A stretch of DNA of 64,000 nucleotides, from NCBI RefSeq assembly GCF_900110685.1, contig NZ_FOES01000003.1, forward strand, positions 109,566 to 173,565. Reading direction: 5' to 3'. A model generated the notes under the pieces. It was not told the origin of the DNA, made no database searches, and was given only the letters and a program-made list of their open reading frames with translations. Shown here one piece after another: positions 8,185-17,734 of the stretch (positions are counted from its first letter, which is position 1; each line of letters begins with the position of its first letter). A program made the translations under genes and the position numbers. This stretch comes from Piscibacillus halophilus (GTDB lineage Bacteria > Bacillota > Bacilli > Bacillales > Alkalibacillaceae).

Positions 8185-8496
8185 ATGGATAAGGCTTTAG
8201 AAGAAAACCTTTGGGGTGCGCTTGAAAACGTCATTGACCCTGAACTAGGTATTGATATCGTCAACCTTGGTTTAGTTTATGGCGTTGACTTAGATGATGA
8301 AGGTTCAGCAACGGTTACTATGACATTAACTGCAATGGGTTGTCCGCTTGCTGGTACGATTGAACAAGATGTCAAACGTGCACTTTCTGATATCCCTGAA
8401 GTTGACAATACAGTGGTTAATATCGTATGGAACCCGCCATGGACGAAAGAACGTATGTCTCGCTATGCGAAAATCGCTCTTGGAATTCCAGACTAA
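8185..8496 (+). CDS. yitW: MIP18/DUF59-family iron-sulfur cluster assembly protein (YitW/SufT-like)
   Basis: A 103-residue DUF59 protein. ENVIDPELGIDIVNLGLVY at 14-32 is the family signature, and MTLTAMGCPL carries the conserved Cys53. Family members such as SufT help mature or deliver Fe-S clusters; the conserved cysteine may bind a cluster. GGAGGACTGACA precedes the ATG. In B. subtilis it directly follows yitV, so its position marks the right boundary of the inserted cassette. It is followed by a terminator. Confidence 0.85.
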   Translation: MDKALEENLWGALENVIDPELGIDIVNLGLVYGVDLDDEGSATVTMTLTAMGCPLAGTIEQDVKRALSDIPEVDNTVVNIVWNPPWTKERMSRYAKIALGIPD

Positions 8497-8519
8497 AAAG
8501 ATAAATTGATTAAGTAAAG

Positions 8520-8551
8520 ATGATCTCGACTATTTTCGAGATCATTTTTTA
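8520..8551 (+). terminator. Intrinsic terminator of yitW
   Basis: ATGATCTCGA pairs with TCGAGATCAT around a short loop and is followed by TTTTTT. Confidence 0.85.
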
Positions 8552-8565
8552 TTAATGTTTTATAT

Positions 8566-8609
8566 ATATAAAGCCCAGAAAGAGACTGTGATAGTTCTCT
8601 ATTTGGGCT
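8566..8609 (-). terminator. Probable terminator of uppP (minus strand)
   Basis: AGCCCA and TGGGCT, extended by GAGA/TCTC, form a hairpin 12 bases past the uppP stop. The downstream tract on the minus strand is TTTATATATA, so the U run is weak. Confidence 0.55.
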
Positions 8610-8620
8610 AATCTTATGTC

Positions 8621-9433
8621 TTAGAAAAATAAAAACACTATAGCTCCTACAATGAAGCAGTAGAAAGCAAAATATTTAAGGTTCCCAGATTTCATAATGT
8701 CAATGAACCATAATAAAGCGAAATAAGAAGCCACAATAGCCCCAATTAAAGCGACTAAAAGTAAAATAAATTGGCCAGAGAAGGCTTCATTTCCTGCAAT
8801 ATCGCTAACTGAAAATACCATGGTTCCAATGCTGACCGGAATATACATCAAGAATGAGAATCTAAGAGCAGACGATCGATTAAATCCAACTAACATGGCT
8901 CCGACAATTGTTGCCCCTGATCGACTAATTCCAGGAATTAATGCAATGGCTTGCGCAATCCCGACCATGAAAGCATCTTTAATCGTAATCTCATCATCAG
9001 TTTTGAACCCTTTGAGGTTGCGAATAATCCATAAAGCAATTCCAGTTAAGATTAATGTAATTCCAACGACTTTAATATTGTGACCAATTATACTGTCAAT
9101 ATGGTCTTCAATTAAGACTCCTAATAAACCTGCGGGGATCGTAGCAACAACTAATAATAAAATATAATTGAAGTCAGAACGATAGCTCGAATCTTTTTGG
9201 AAAATAAATTTTGAGCCATTGACTGTGAGTCTGATTAAATCATTTCGGTATATGATCAGTACAGCGATTAATGAACCAAAATTAATGAATCCTTCAAAGG
9301 TGATTGGTAAGTCAATTTCTAATAAGTTTCTAACGATTAATAAGTGACCGCTCGAAGAAATCGGGATGGGCTCAGTAAAACCTTGGAAAAGCCCTAAGAA
9401 TAAATACTTTAATAATTCAATTAGTTCTTGCAT
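8621..9433 (-). CDS. uppP: Undecaprenyl-diphosphate phosphatase
   Basis: A 270-residue polytopic membrane protein of the BacA/UppP family. It removes a phosphate from undecaprenyl pyrophosphate to recycle the lipid carrier for peptidoglycan and teichoic acid; high copy gives bacitracin resistance. GFTEPIPISSSGHLL at 18-32 and PGISRSGAT at 167-175 are the two active-site motifs; about eight hydrophobic helices are visible. The ATG at 9433 has TAGGAGG; an upstream in-frame ATG lacks a site. Monocistronic between terminators. Confidence 0.93.
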   Translation of the reverse strand: MQELIELLKYLFLGLFQGFTEPIPISSSGHLLIVRNLLEIDLPITFEGFINFGSLIAVLIIYRNDLIRLTVNGSKFIFQKDSSYRSDFNYILLLVVATIPAGLLGVLIEDHIDSIIGHNIKVVGITLILTGIALWIIRNLKGFKTDDEITIKDAFMVGIAQAIALIPGISRSGATIVGAMLVGFNRSSALRFSFLMYIPVSIGTMVFSVSDIAGNEAFSGQFILLLVALIGAIVASYFALLWFIDIMKSGNLKYFAFYCFIVGAIVFLFF

Positions 9434-9508
9434 TATAAAACCTCCTAAATTGTGCACATAACCTAGTTTTTTTGAATAAGTTAATCTTGAAAAGGGAGGT
9501 AAGATTCT

Positions 9509-9808
9509 GTGAATACTTATTCAAAGGATCATATTTTAAATTTATGTAAAAGTCACATGAAACAGTACGTGCTTGTTGAAACTCAACAAGGTGAACAACT
9601 TCAAGGTGTTATAGTAGACATGGACGATGAAAATGTCTATTTAGTTACACCGGTTATTCATCAAGAACAAAGAAATCCTTACGCATATGGGTATGGATAC
9701 GGATCGCCTTATGGGTATGGTTATGGGTATCCTCCAAGCGTAGGATTGAGAAGACTTATTTTACCATTAACAGCAATCGCGGCGTTAAGTTTGTTACCTT
9801 GGTATTAA
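9509..9808 (+). CDS. Small protein with Sm-like N-terminus and Gly-Tyr-rich middle
   Basis: A 99-residue protein of unknown role. Residues about 15-50 (YVLVETQQGEQLQGVIVDM and following strand) look like a small Sm-like or coat-type beta barrel. Residues about 53-75 are a Gly/Tyr-rich tract built of short GYG and PYGYG repeats. The C-terminus is hydrophobic. The start is GTG with GGGAGGTAAG. The composition recalls spore coat or adhesive surface proteins of Bacillus, but no sporulation promoter was identified. It ends in its own terminator. Confidence 0.7.
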   Translation: MNTYSKDHILNLCKSHMKQYVLVETQQGEQLQGVIVDMDDENVYLVTPVIHQEQRNPYAYGYGYGSPYGYGYGYPPSVGLRRLILPLTAIAALSLLPWY

Positions 9809-9810
9809 AA

Positions 9811-9856
9811 AAGAGGTTGACTCAACGCCTTATGATTTGAGTCAACCTCTTCTATT
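9811..9856. terminator. Strong hairpin terminator between the Gly-Tyr gene and yjzD
   Basis: A perfect 15-base stem: AAGAGGTTGACTCAA at 9811-9825 pairs with its complement at 9837-9851. The flanking A and T tracts let it serve both convergent genes. Confidence 0.85.
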
Positions 9857-10035
9857 TAATACGACGAGTCATCCTTAATAACGCCTTCACCAAGAACCAC
9901 TGAGGAAATAGTGAAGATTACCGTTAATACGATTGCGAGTGGGAAGCTAAATGTGTCTCCAGTCATGCTTGTGATTACATATACAACCATTAAGCTTAAT
10001 AGGAAACCCCAAATGACTGTCCAAATTAAACGCAT
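9856..10035 (-). CDS. yjzD: DUF2929-family small membrane protein (YjzD-like)
   Basis: A 59-residue protein beginning MRLIWTVIWGFLLSL with two hydrophobic segments (about 4-22 and 32-50) and a short acidic, Ser-rich tail ending DDSSY. It matches the DUF2929/YjzD family in length and N-terminus. The ATG at 10035 has GAGGTGA eight bases upstream. In B. subtilis yjzD lies just before yjaU and med, as here. Biochemical function unknown. Confidence 0.75.
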   Translation of the reverse strand: MRLIWTVIWGFLLSLMVVYVITSMTGDTFSFPLAIVLTVIFTISSVVLGEGVIKDDSSY

Positions 10036-10150
10036 AGTATGTCACCTCATTTTATATACATTGCAAATTACAGTTTACCAAAGGTTTAGAAAAAAATAAA
10101 TAACGAATATGTGACGTTTTTATGCAATCATAAAAAAGGTGGATTACACA

Positions 10151-10576
10151 ATGAAAGTATTTATTAAAGGTTGTTTTCAAAAGATCGCATTTCAACTCAT
10201 CCATGAGCTCGTGGACCAAGGTTTTGAGGTTTTTGGATTTGATGAAGTGGATTCAGATGATGAAAAGTTCGATCGTTATGCTATGGTAGGAAGAAATTCA
10301 GCTTTCCATTTAGAAAATTCAATTGAAGACTCATCTCAGTATGAGTATACTTATGATTTTACAATTGAAGATGGATTATGTACGTTTAAAGATGGTGAAC
10401 AAACCGTATTAAAAATTTATATTGATTGTTTTGATGCTCATGAAGAACGCGATCAAATAACATCTGAACATATTTCAAAATGGTTAGCTAGTTTACAACA
10501 ATATACCTCATTACCAGATCAAATTCATTTAAACGGTGAGGAAGTTAACGGGGTTCATATTATAAAGATAGAGTAA
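10151..10576 (+). CDS. Hypothetical protein at the yjaU position
   Basis: A 141-residue protein. The first 30 residues (MKVFIKGCFQKIAFQLI, then HELVDQGFEVFG) have the beta-alpha-beta look of an NAD-binding Rossmann start, but the usual glycine-rich loop is eroded and the rest is short and acidic. B. subtilis has the longer Rossmann-type protein YjaU in the same place, so this may be a shortened relative. The ATG at 10151 follows AAGGTGGA; an in-frame GTG at 10139 lies within that site. It precedes med by about 80 bases. Confidence 0.55.
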   Translation: MKVFIKGCFQKIAFQLIHELVDQGFEVFGFDEVDSDDEKFDRYAMVGRNSAFHLENSIEDSSQYEYTYDFTIEDGLCTFKDGEQTVLKIYIDCFDAHEERDQITSEHISKWLASLQQYTSLPDQIHLNGEEVNGVHIIKIE

Positions 10577-10658
10577 ATTTTGAACACATATGGTTGCTAT
10601 GTTCTCTGAAAAGTTACAAAATATAAGTAGGACTTATTTAGGTATCGGAGTGCTAGAT

Positions 10659-11612
10659 TTGAAAAAATACTTGTTATTATTAGGCTTAGCCTCAACGGTT
10701 TTCTTATTGGTCAGTTGTGGACAAGTTTTCAATAAAGGACAATTAAATAATGTCGGTCTACTCTTGGATGGTACTATTCATGATGAAACGTGGGGTAAAG
10801 GAGCTTATTTAGGAGCTTTGGAGATCAAAGAAGAACATAATATCAGTGTTTTAACGAGAGAAAATGTATCGACCATACGTGAGACAGAAGAACACGTGAA
10901 GGATATGAAACGGCAGGGAGTCAATTTAGTTTTTGGGCACGGCTCAGAATTTGGGAAGTATTTTGATCAATTAAATGAGGCGTACCCTGATATGCATTTT
11001 GTCTACTTTAACGGAAATACATTTGATCAAAATATTACGAGTATACACTTTGATGGTTATGAGATGGGCTATTTTGCAGGCGTATTATCAGCAAAGGTGA
11101 CTCAGACAAACGAAATTGGTATTATTTCTGCTTTTGAGAATCAACCAGAAGTTCAAGGCTTTTTTGAAGGCGTTAAAGATACAGACCCTAGGGTTAATCT
11201 TCATTTAAGATCTGTTTTTGATTGGTATGACCAGCAACGAGCGTTGTTATTATTTAAAGATTTATTAGCTGATAATATTGATATCGTCTATCCAGCAGGA
11301 GATGGATTTAATATCCCCATCATCTTAGAAGCAGAAAAACATGATATTTATTCGATTGGTTATGTAAGTGAGCAAAATGAAGTGGCCCCTGAGTCTGTGA
11401 TCACCAGTACCATTCAAGATTTAGAAAAAATATATGTTAATATCGCTAATCAATTTGATCAAGGTGAGTTACCATCAGGGGTTATTCATTATGGATTTGA
11501 TAATGAATATATTTATTTAGGAGAGTATGGTGACACGGTTAGTGATGAAGTTAAAGAAGAAGTGGATGCGGCGATTAATCGTTATTTAGAAAGCGGAAGT
11601 TTAAAGAATTAG
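10659..11612 (+). CDS. med: Med-like BMP-family lipoprotein, positive regulator of comK
   Basis: A 317-residue lipoprotein of the basic membrane protein (Bmp/PnrA-like) family. The signal ends in LLVSC, the lipobox cysteine near residue 19. The segments VGLLLDGTIHDETWGKGAY and FDGYEMGYFAGVLSA are typical of the family. In B. subtilis Med raises comK expression; its length (317) and position before fabHA are the same here. TTG start at 10659 with a weak CGGAG site; an upstream in-frame ATG at 10590 would bury the signal peptide. ComZ, which follows med in B. subtilis, is absent. Confidence 0.82.
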   Translation: MKKYLLLLGLASTVFLLVSCGQVFNKGQLNNVGLLLDGTIHDETWGKGAYLGALEIKEEHNISVLTRENVSTIRETEEHVKDMKRQGVNLVFGHGSEFGKYFDQLNEAYPDMHFVYFNGNTFDQNITSIHFDGYEMGYFAGVLSAKVTQTNEIGIISAFENQPEVQGFFEGVKDTDPRVNLHLRSVFDWYDQQRALLLFKDLLADNIDIVYPAGDGFNIPIILEAEKHDIYSIGYVSEQNEVAPESVITSTIQDLEKIYVNIANQFDQGELPSGVIHYGFDNEYIYLGEYGDTVSDEVKEEVDAAINRYLESGSLKN

Positions 11613-11642
11613 TCTTTTCTTCCGTTTATTTTTTTGATAAAA

Positions 11643-11659
11643 TTATAACCAGGTCATAA
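11643..11659. promoter_or_regulatory. FapR-type operator before fabHA-fabF
   Basis: TTATAACCAGGTCATAA is a near-palindrome centred on CCAGG and resembles the FapR consensus TTAGTACCTGGTACTAA. It overlaps the expected -35 region of a promoter whose TATAAT is at 11668-11673, so FapR binding would repress and malonyl-CoA would relieve it. The fabHAF operon belongs to the FapR regulon in B. subtilis. Confidence 0.65.
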
Positions 11660-11698
11660 TATATGATTATAATAGTTTGTAATGAGGAGATGACCAAA

Positions 11699-12634
11699 AT
11701 GAATGCTGGTATTTTAGGTACAGGACACTATGTTCCTGAACGTGTTTTAACGAATAAGGACCTAGAGAAAATGGTTGATACTTCGGACGAATGGATTCAA
11801 ACTAGAACAGGTATTGTCGAACGGAGAATTGCACCTGATGACATTGATACGTCTGATATGGCATATTATGCAGCAGTTCAGGCAATGGAAGAAGCAGAAG
11901 TAAAAAGTGAAGACATAGACATGATTTTAGTCGCAACTGTGACACCTGATATGGGATTTCCATCTGTTGCTTGTCAAATCCAAGAGCGACTTGGAGCGTT
12001 TAATGCATCTGCAATGGATTTAAGTGCAGCTTGCGCAGGATTTATGTATGGGATGGTAACAGCTAAACAATTTATCGAAAGTCAAACTTATAAAAACATT
12101 CTAGTTGTTGGTGTAGAAAAATTATCTAAAATAACAAACTGGGAAGATCGTAATACGTCTGTATTATTTGGCGATGGAGCAGGAGCAGCTGTTCTTGGAC
12201 CCGTATCGAAAGATCGAGGAATCTTATCTTTTGAATTAGGTGCAGATGGAACTGGTATCCCGCATTTACATCAAGATGGTGATTATATTTATATGAATGG
12301 TCGTGAAGTATTTAAATTTGCGGTTAGACAAATGGGAGAGTCGGCTTTAAATGTAGTCGAAAAAATTAATCTAACAAAAGATGATGTCGATTATTTAATT
12401 CCTCACCAAGCAAATATTAGAATTATGGAAGCAGCAAGAGAAAAACTAGATATACCGGTTGAAAAAATGTCAAAATCAGTTCATAAATATGGCAACACTT
12501 CAGCTGCATCGATTGCAATTGCGTTGTCTGAAGACGTTAAAGAAGGTAAGATTAAAAAAGATGAATTGATTGTCCTAGTTGGATTTGGTGGCGGACTAAC
12601 ATGGGGTGCCGTTGCTTTACGTTGGGGAAAATAA
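11699..12634 (+). CDS. fabHA: 3-oxoacyl-[acyl-carrier-protein] synthase III
   Basis: A 311-residue KAS III that condenses acyl-CoA primers with malonyl-ACP to begin fatty-acid synthesis. The catalytic triad is visible: Cys112 (SAACAGF), His236 (PHQAN) and Asn266 (YGNTSAAS). The ATG at 11699 gives the family N-terminus MNAGILG and follows GAGGAG; the upstream in-frame codons overlap the promoter. It is followed 18 bases later by fabF in one operon behind a FapR-like operator. Confidence 0.95.
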   Translation: MNAGILGTGHYVPERVLTNKDLEKMVDTSDEWIQTRTGIVERRIAPDDIDTSDMAYYAAVQAMEEAEVKSEDIDMILVATVTPDMGFPSVACQIQERLGAFNASAMDLSAACAGFMYGMVTAKQFIESQTYKNILVVGVEKLSKITNWEDRNTSVLFGDGAGAAVLGPVSKDRGILSFELGADGTGIPHLHQDGDYIYMNGREVFKFAVRQMGESALNVVEKINLTKDDVDYLIPHQANIRIMEAAREKLDIPVEKMSKSVHKYGNTSAASIAIALSEDVKEGKIKKDELIVLVGFGGGLTWGAVALRWGK

Positions 12635-12652
12635 GAGGAGGTTAGAATAACA

Positions 12653-13885
12653 ATGTCTAAAAGAAGAGTAGTTGTAACAGGACTAGGGGTTGTATCTCCG
12701 GTCGGAAATGATGTTAACACATTATGGAATAATATTACGTCAGGTCATGTCGGAATTGGTGAGTTAACTAAACTAAATCCTGATGATTTTTCAGTTAAAA
12801 TTGCTGGTGAAGTAAAAGATTTCGATCCTAAAGAGTATATGGAAAAACGTGAAGCTCGAAAGATGGACTTATTTACTCAATATGCAGTTGCTGCTTCAAA
12901 GATGGCAGTTGAAGACTCTGGGCTTGAGATTACGGAAGAAAATGCTTCACGAGTTGGAGTGTGGATTGGTTCTGGTATTGGTGGTATGACCACATATGAA
13001 GAAAGCTTCCGAAAATATATGGATAAAGGGAGAGTCAGTCCTTTCTTTATCCCGATGATTATTCCTGATATGGCATCTGGCCAAGTTTCTATTTTACTCG
13101 GAGCAAAAGGAATAAACTCTTGTTCAGTAACAGCGTGCGCGTCAGGCACCAATTCCATTGGTGATGCCTTTAAAGTGATTGAACGAGGCGATGCTGATGC
13201 GATGATTACAGGGGGAGCAGAAGCTCCATTTAACCATATGTCATTAGCTGGTTTTTCATCAATGGGAGCACTATCGACGAATACGGATGCTCAGACCGCT
13301 AGTCGCCCATTTGATCAGAACCGTGACGGATTTGTCATGGGTGAAGGTTCGGGTGTTATTGTATTAGAGTCACTAGAATCAGCTCAGCAACGTGGAGCGA
13401 ATATCTATGCAGAAATTATTGGTTATGGTTCAACTGGTGATGCATACCATATCACAGCTCCTGCCCCTGAAGGTGAAGGTGCTGCAAGAGCCATGCAACA
13501 AGCATTAGAAGATGCTGAAATTAATGCTGATGAAATGGATTATATTAACGCTCACGGTACAAGTACTGAGTACAATGATAAGTACGAAACGACAGCTGTT
13601 AAGACTGTGTTTAAAGATCATGCTTATCAATTAGCCATGAGTTCTACAAAATCAATGACAGGTCACCTATTAGGTGCAGCAGGTGGAGTAGAAGCGATTA
13701 TCACAGCTCTTAGCCTTAAGAATAATATCATGCCTCCAACGGTTAATTATGAAACACCAGATGAAGACTGTGATTTAGATTATGTAGCAAATGAAGCGCG
13801 AGAAAAGGAATTAAACGTTGCCATGACGAACTCACTTGGATTTGGTGGACATAACGCTTCATTAGTATTTAAAAAGTTTCAATAA
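12653..13885 (+). CDS. fabF: 3-oxoacyl-[acyl-carrier-protein] synthase II
   Basis: A 410-residue KAS II elongation enzyme. Thiolase-fold active-site residues are Cys162 (VTACASG), His301 (NAHGTST) and His338 ([11 protein letters not shown]). It works in the cytoplasm on acyl-ACP plus malonyl-ACP and adjusts chain length with temperature. RBS GAGGAGG precedes the ATG. Second gene of the fabHA-fabF operon, followed by a terminator. Confidence 0.95.
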   Translation: MSKRRVVVTGLGVVSPVGNDVNTLWNNITSGHVGIGELTKLNPDDFSVKIAGEVKDFDPKEYMEKREARKMDLFTQYAVAASKMAVEDSGLEITEENASRVGVWIGSGIGGMTTYEESFRKYMDKGRVSPFFIPMIIPDMASGQVSILLGAKGINSCSVTACASGTNSIGDAFKVIERGDADAMITGGAEAPFNHMSLAGFSSMGALSTNTDAQTASRPFDQNRDGFVMGEGSGVIVLESLESAQQRGANIYAEIIGYGSTGDAYHITAPAPEGEGAARAMQQALEDAEINADEMDYINAHGTSTEYNDKYETTAVKTVFKDHAYQLAMSSTKSMTGHLLGAAGGVEAIITALSLKNNIMPPTVNYETPDEDCDLDYVANEAREKELNVAMTNSLGFGGHNASLVFKKFQ

Positions 13886-13897
13886 TTTACGAATCAA

Positions 13898-13927
13898 CTG
13901 TCCTAAAGATCTTTAGGGCAGTTTTTT
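13898..13927 (+). terminator. Intrinsic terminator of fabHA-fabF
   Basis: CTGTCCTAAAG pairs with CTTTAGGGCAG around a 2-base loop (one wobble) and is followed by TTTTTT. Confidence 0.85.
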
Positions 13928-13951
13928 GTTGTTTTAGAAGCTTCTACTTAG

Positions 13952-13995
13952 ATAAAAAAACACCAGTTATGATTGAAACTTTCATAACTGGTGTT
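13952..13995 (-). terminator. Intrinsic terminator of the LCP gene (minus strand)
   Basis: AACACCAGTTATGA pairs perfectly with TCATAACTGGTGTT, and the minus strand then runs into a U tract opposite the A run at 13953-13960. Confidence 0.85.
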
Positions 13996-14003
13996 AGGGA
14001 TTT

Positions 14004-15029
14004 CTATGATTCATCGTTAGGTTCTGTCTCTTCATCAGATTCGTCACGTCGAGTCAAGTCTTCCGTACTTGGCTGACTAGTTAGAAATTCATTTAAGGCA
14101 GATCTATTTTCTTCTAAATTCAATTCTAGTACCGCACCTGCATGGCTATAAGTTTCATCTGTGAATGTATCATCCATCGGAATTCTCATAGTTTCAATTT
14201 CGTCAGGGGTTTCTAGGAAAAATTCAGAGGCAATAGATAAAATTTTACCCGTATCCATATTGGTGTCAATATAGGGTTGTAAAGTTCCAACGGTTCTAGG
14301 TAATTTCATAATACTAGTAAATGATAAAACCTCATCTTTTAAAGCGCTCATGACCTCTTGTTGACGTCTGACACGTCCGAAATCATTTTCATGATCACTT
14401 CGAAAACGTGCGTAATCAAGTAGTTGCTCTCCGTCTAATTTTTGGATGCCTGGATGTAGATCAATATCCGTATGGATCATTCTTTTTTGGACGTTCATCT
14501 CAATTCCTTCTGGCGCAACGGTATCTACAATATTCTCGAACCCTTTAAAGTTGACGATTGCATAATAGTTTACATCAATATCAAAATTCTCTTTAATCGT
14601 TTGCCTTAATAGTTCTGGCCCACCCATAGAAAAAGCTGAATTAATTTTATTGTATCCGTGACCTGGTATTTCAACATATGTATCTCTCATGAGCGAAACG
14701 AGTTTAGCACGATTATGTTTGACATCATATTGCCCAATCATGATGGTATCCGTTCTAGAGCTACCATTTTCACTTAGATCTTCACCTAAAAGCAACACAT
14801 TGATAACATCGCTATTTAATTCCTCAATACCATTAAATTCATCTTCGTATTGGTCACTTTTATCACTATCTTTATATTGCTCCATCTCTTTTTCAGCTGC
14901 ATATTTTCCAGCTTGAAATTCATATGTAAAATATGCGGCAAAAATAAGAACTAATGAACCTACGATAAGTAGTATTTTTTTTCTTTTATGTTTTCGCTTT
15001 ACTTTTTTTCGATCCTTTCTTTTTTCCAT
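14004..15029 (-). CDS. LytR-CpsA-Psr family cell-wall glycopolymer ligase
   Basis: A 341-residue membrane-anchored LCP protein that attaches teichoic acids or other glycopolymers to peptidoglycan. A very basic N-terminus is followed by one membrane helix at about 19-36. The LCP domain spans about 80-250 with VINVLLLGED, SSRTDTIMIG, SLMRDTYVEIPG, YNKINSAFSMGG and YARFRSD, the regions binding polyprenyl pyrophosphate. The C-terminal 40 residues are acidic and Thr/Ser/Glu-rich. The ATG at 15029 has AAAGGAG; the upstream frame-start lacks one. Which paralog (TagT, TagU or TagV) cannot be told. Confidence 0.9.
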   Translation of the reverse strand: MEKRKDRKKVKRKHKRKKILLIVGSLVLIFAAYFTYEFQAGKYAAEKEMEQYKDSDKSDQYEDEFNGIEELNSDVINVLLLGEDLSENGSSRTDTIMIGQYDVKHNRAKLVSLMRDTYVEIPGHGYNKINSAFSMGGPELLRQTIKENFDIDVNYYAIVNFKGFENIVDTVAPEGIEMNVQKRMIHTDIDLHPGIQKLDGEQLLDYARFRSDHENDFGRVRRQQEVMSALKDEVLSFTSIMKLPRTVGTLQPYIDTNMDTGKILSIASEFFLETPDEIETMRIPMDDTFTDETYSHAGAVLELNLEENRSALNEFLTSQPSTEDLTRRDESDEETEPNDES

Positions 15030-15171
15030 TGTTTTCTCCTTTCTATACATTTAACAACCTAATTTCTATGTATTTTAAATTTATTATACAAAGGTAGATT
15101 CAATTAAATATTTTTAATATTTTTACATATACATTATTATAGACGATTGGACAAGCCTGGAGGTTTCTAAA

Positions 15172-15378
15172 ATGTTGCCTTTAATTTTATTTTTAATTGG
15201 ATTTGGTTTTTGTTGTGTTGGTGGAGTTTCAATAATTGGATATTTAAATTATTTGCCTGTAGGGATGAGCACATACGATTTTATACTGTTTATCTATACG
15301 CGCCCAGAGTGTTATTTGCTTCCAGGCGGTTTAATATTAATCTTTATTGCTATGTATATTAACCCATTTGATTCATAA
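15172..15378 (+). CDS. Small two-helix membrane protein
   Basis: A 68-residue hydrophobic protein with helices at about 2-26 and 48-64. The linker contains YLPVGMSTYDF and a TRPECYLLPGG segment with one cysteine. The ATG has TGGAGG ten bases upstream. I do not recognise the family with certainty; similar short proteins with a conserved RPECY-type motif occur in Bacillaceae. It is independent of yjbA, which begins about 70 bases later. Confidence 0.6.
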   Translation: MLPLILFLIGFGFCCVGGVSIIGYLNYLPVGMSTYDFILFIYTRPECYLLPGGLILIFIAMYINPFDS

Positions 15379-15451
15379 AATTTAAGAATAAAAATAAGTC
15401 ACTTGGTCATAATGAGCATAAATGGAGGATTATGAAAAGTGAGGGATTATG

Positions 15452-16210
15452 ATGTTATATGTACATGATATTTGGGTAAATTGGTTTGAAGGTGAAGAGA
15501 ATGGGTACAACGTATGTCAGTTTCATGAATGGCGTAAAGATGACTCGATTGAGCTTTTAGACCAAATCCCAGTTGTGCACGTAGAAGAAGACCTTTATGA
15601 CTACATAGAAAACAACATGCAAGATATCCCAAAACCATTATTAGAGCAAGTATACCAGCGCGCTTATTTAAAAAAACATCATAAGAGAATCCCCTTAGAC
15701 TATGCGTTTGTGGTGACGGATGGAGCTCATGCTCTAGTGGTTGACACGTTAGGTTATGACATTCCAGTTAGAAAGAGTAGACTAATTCCACGCCAAGAAA
15801 GGCTTGTATTGGATTTAGTTAAGCAAAAAGAACCTTTAACTTACTCTTTTAAGAGGCCAAAAAGAACGAAAGAGCATCATTTATTATCTCTAGAACCAGT
15901 TTATATGGTTGGTCTAACAAGAAAAGAAAGACAACTGAAACATCTTCTTATGCTCATGATTGATCAATTAAATCAGAGTCAACGTATCGATGAATTGAGG
16001 TACTGGTTAACAGAGTGGAAGCCTGAATGGTATGAAAATATTCAGGATATTACATTTGATCAAGGTTACGACTTATTATTATCTGAAGTTAAAGTCGGAT
16101 GGAGTGCCAAACACGAAGAGTTATGTGAGAAAATGGCTAAAGGGCAACCGTTCTTTGAACGTCTTTGGGAAATGGAACAACGTAAGAAAAATGTTTTAAA
16201 AGGTTCATAA
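15452..16210 (+). CDS. yjbA: UPF0736 protein YjbA
   Basis: A 252-residue protein of the UPF0736 family. The N-terminus reads [20 protein letters not shown], and the block [19 protein letters not shown] lies near residue 79. It is predicted soluble, charged and of unknown function. Two adjacent ATG codons exist at 15449 and 15452; the second is better spaced from GAGGG and matches the family start. Its place between fabF and trpS is as in B. subtilis. It converges on trpS. Confidence 0.88.
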   Translation: MLYVHDIWVNWFEGEENGYNVCQFHEWRKDDSIELLDQIPVVHVEEDLYDYIENNMQDIPKPLLEQVYQRAYLKKHHKRIPLDYAFVVTDGAHALVVDTLGYDIPVRKSRLIPRQERLVLDLVKQKEPLTYSFKRPKRTKEHHLLSLEPVYMVGLTRKERQLKHLLMLMIDQLNQSQRIDELRYWLTEWKPEWYENIQDITFDQGYDLLLSEVKVGWSAKHEELCEKMAKGQPFFERLWEMEQRKKNVLKGS

Positions 16211-16214
16211 GCTA

Positions 16215-16249
16215 AAGGGCAATCCGTTAAAGTCGGATTGCCCTTAATT
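16215..16249. terminator. Terminator between yjbA and trpS
   Basis: AAGGGCAATCCG pairs perfectly with CGGATTGCCCTT around a 7-base loop. A TTAATTT run follows on the plus strand; it may also stop trpS transcripts. Confidence 0.75.
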
Positions 16250-16253
16250 TATT

Positions 16254-17282
<1,029 letters not shown>

Positions 17283-17284
17283 TT

Positions 17285-17510
17285 AAAAAAGGTTCCATTC
17301 ATCCCTAATAGATAGGGACGAATGGAACCGCGGTGCCACCCTAATTACCTCATAATAAAAGGTCACTCATACGCAATATAACGGTTGCGAACCAAAAAAC
17401 TCAGAAGCCCCAATTTCAGCTCATACTTACTTATCTGTTTTCACTATCCAGACTCACTGTAAAGAGAGGTATGAACCTACTTATACTTCATCATCGTTAT
17501 CATCGTACTA
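17285..17510 (-). promoter_or_regulatory. T-box leader of trpS
   Basis: On the minus strand the 14-base T-box element AGGGTGGCACCGCG (plus positions 17329-17342) is followed by a terminator stem, GGTTCCATT pairing with AATGGAACC (17291-17329), and a run of six U. The T-box can pair with the stem to form the antiterminator. Upstream lie stem I (to about 17500) and a GGTTCGCAACCG hairpin. A TGG codon at 17410-17412, in GAAATTGGGG, is a plausible tryptophan specifier, but the stem I fold was not computed. Uncharged tRNA-Trp would switch trpS on. Confidence 0.93.
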
Positions 17511-17524
17511 TTAAATTTTAAATT

Positions 17525-17553
17525 ATTATATTCAACCCTACTTTAAAATGCAA
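17525..17553 (-). promoter_or_regulatory. Sigma-A promoter of the trpS T-box transcript
   Basis: On the minus strand TTGCAT (17548-17553) and TATAAT (17525-17530) are separated by exactly 17 bases, just upstream of the T-box leader. Confidence 0.8.
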
Positions 17554-17734
17554 GTTAATCTCTCGTGACATAATATATCCTATCTTTTATGACAAATCAA
17601 TAGTTAAGTTCTTTTTGGTTTTAATGTTAGGATAACTGGAAAATATTTTTCCGAAATTTTTATTTTTTCCCTCTCTATTTTTCACAAAAATATACTATAA
17701 TGGAATTAAAGAGATGCAACTGGGGGAATTAGAC

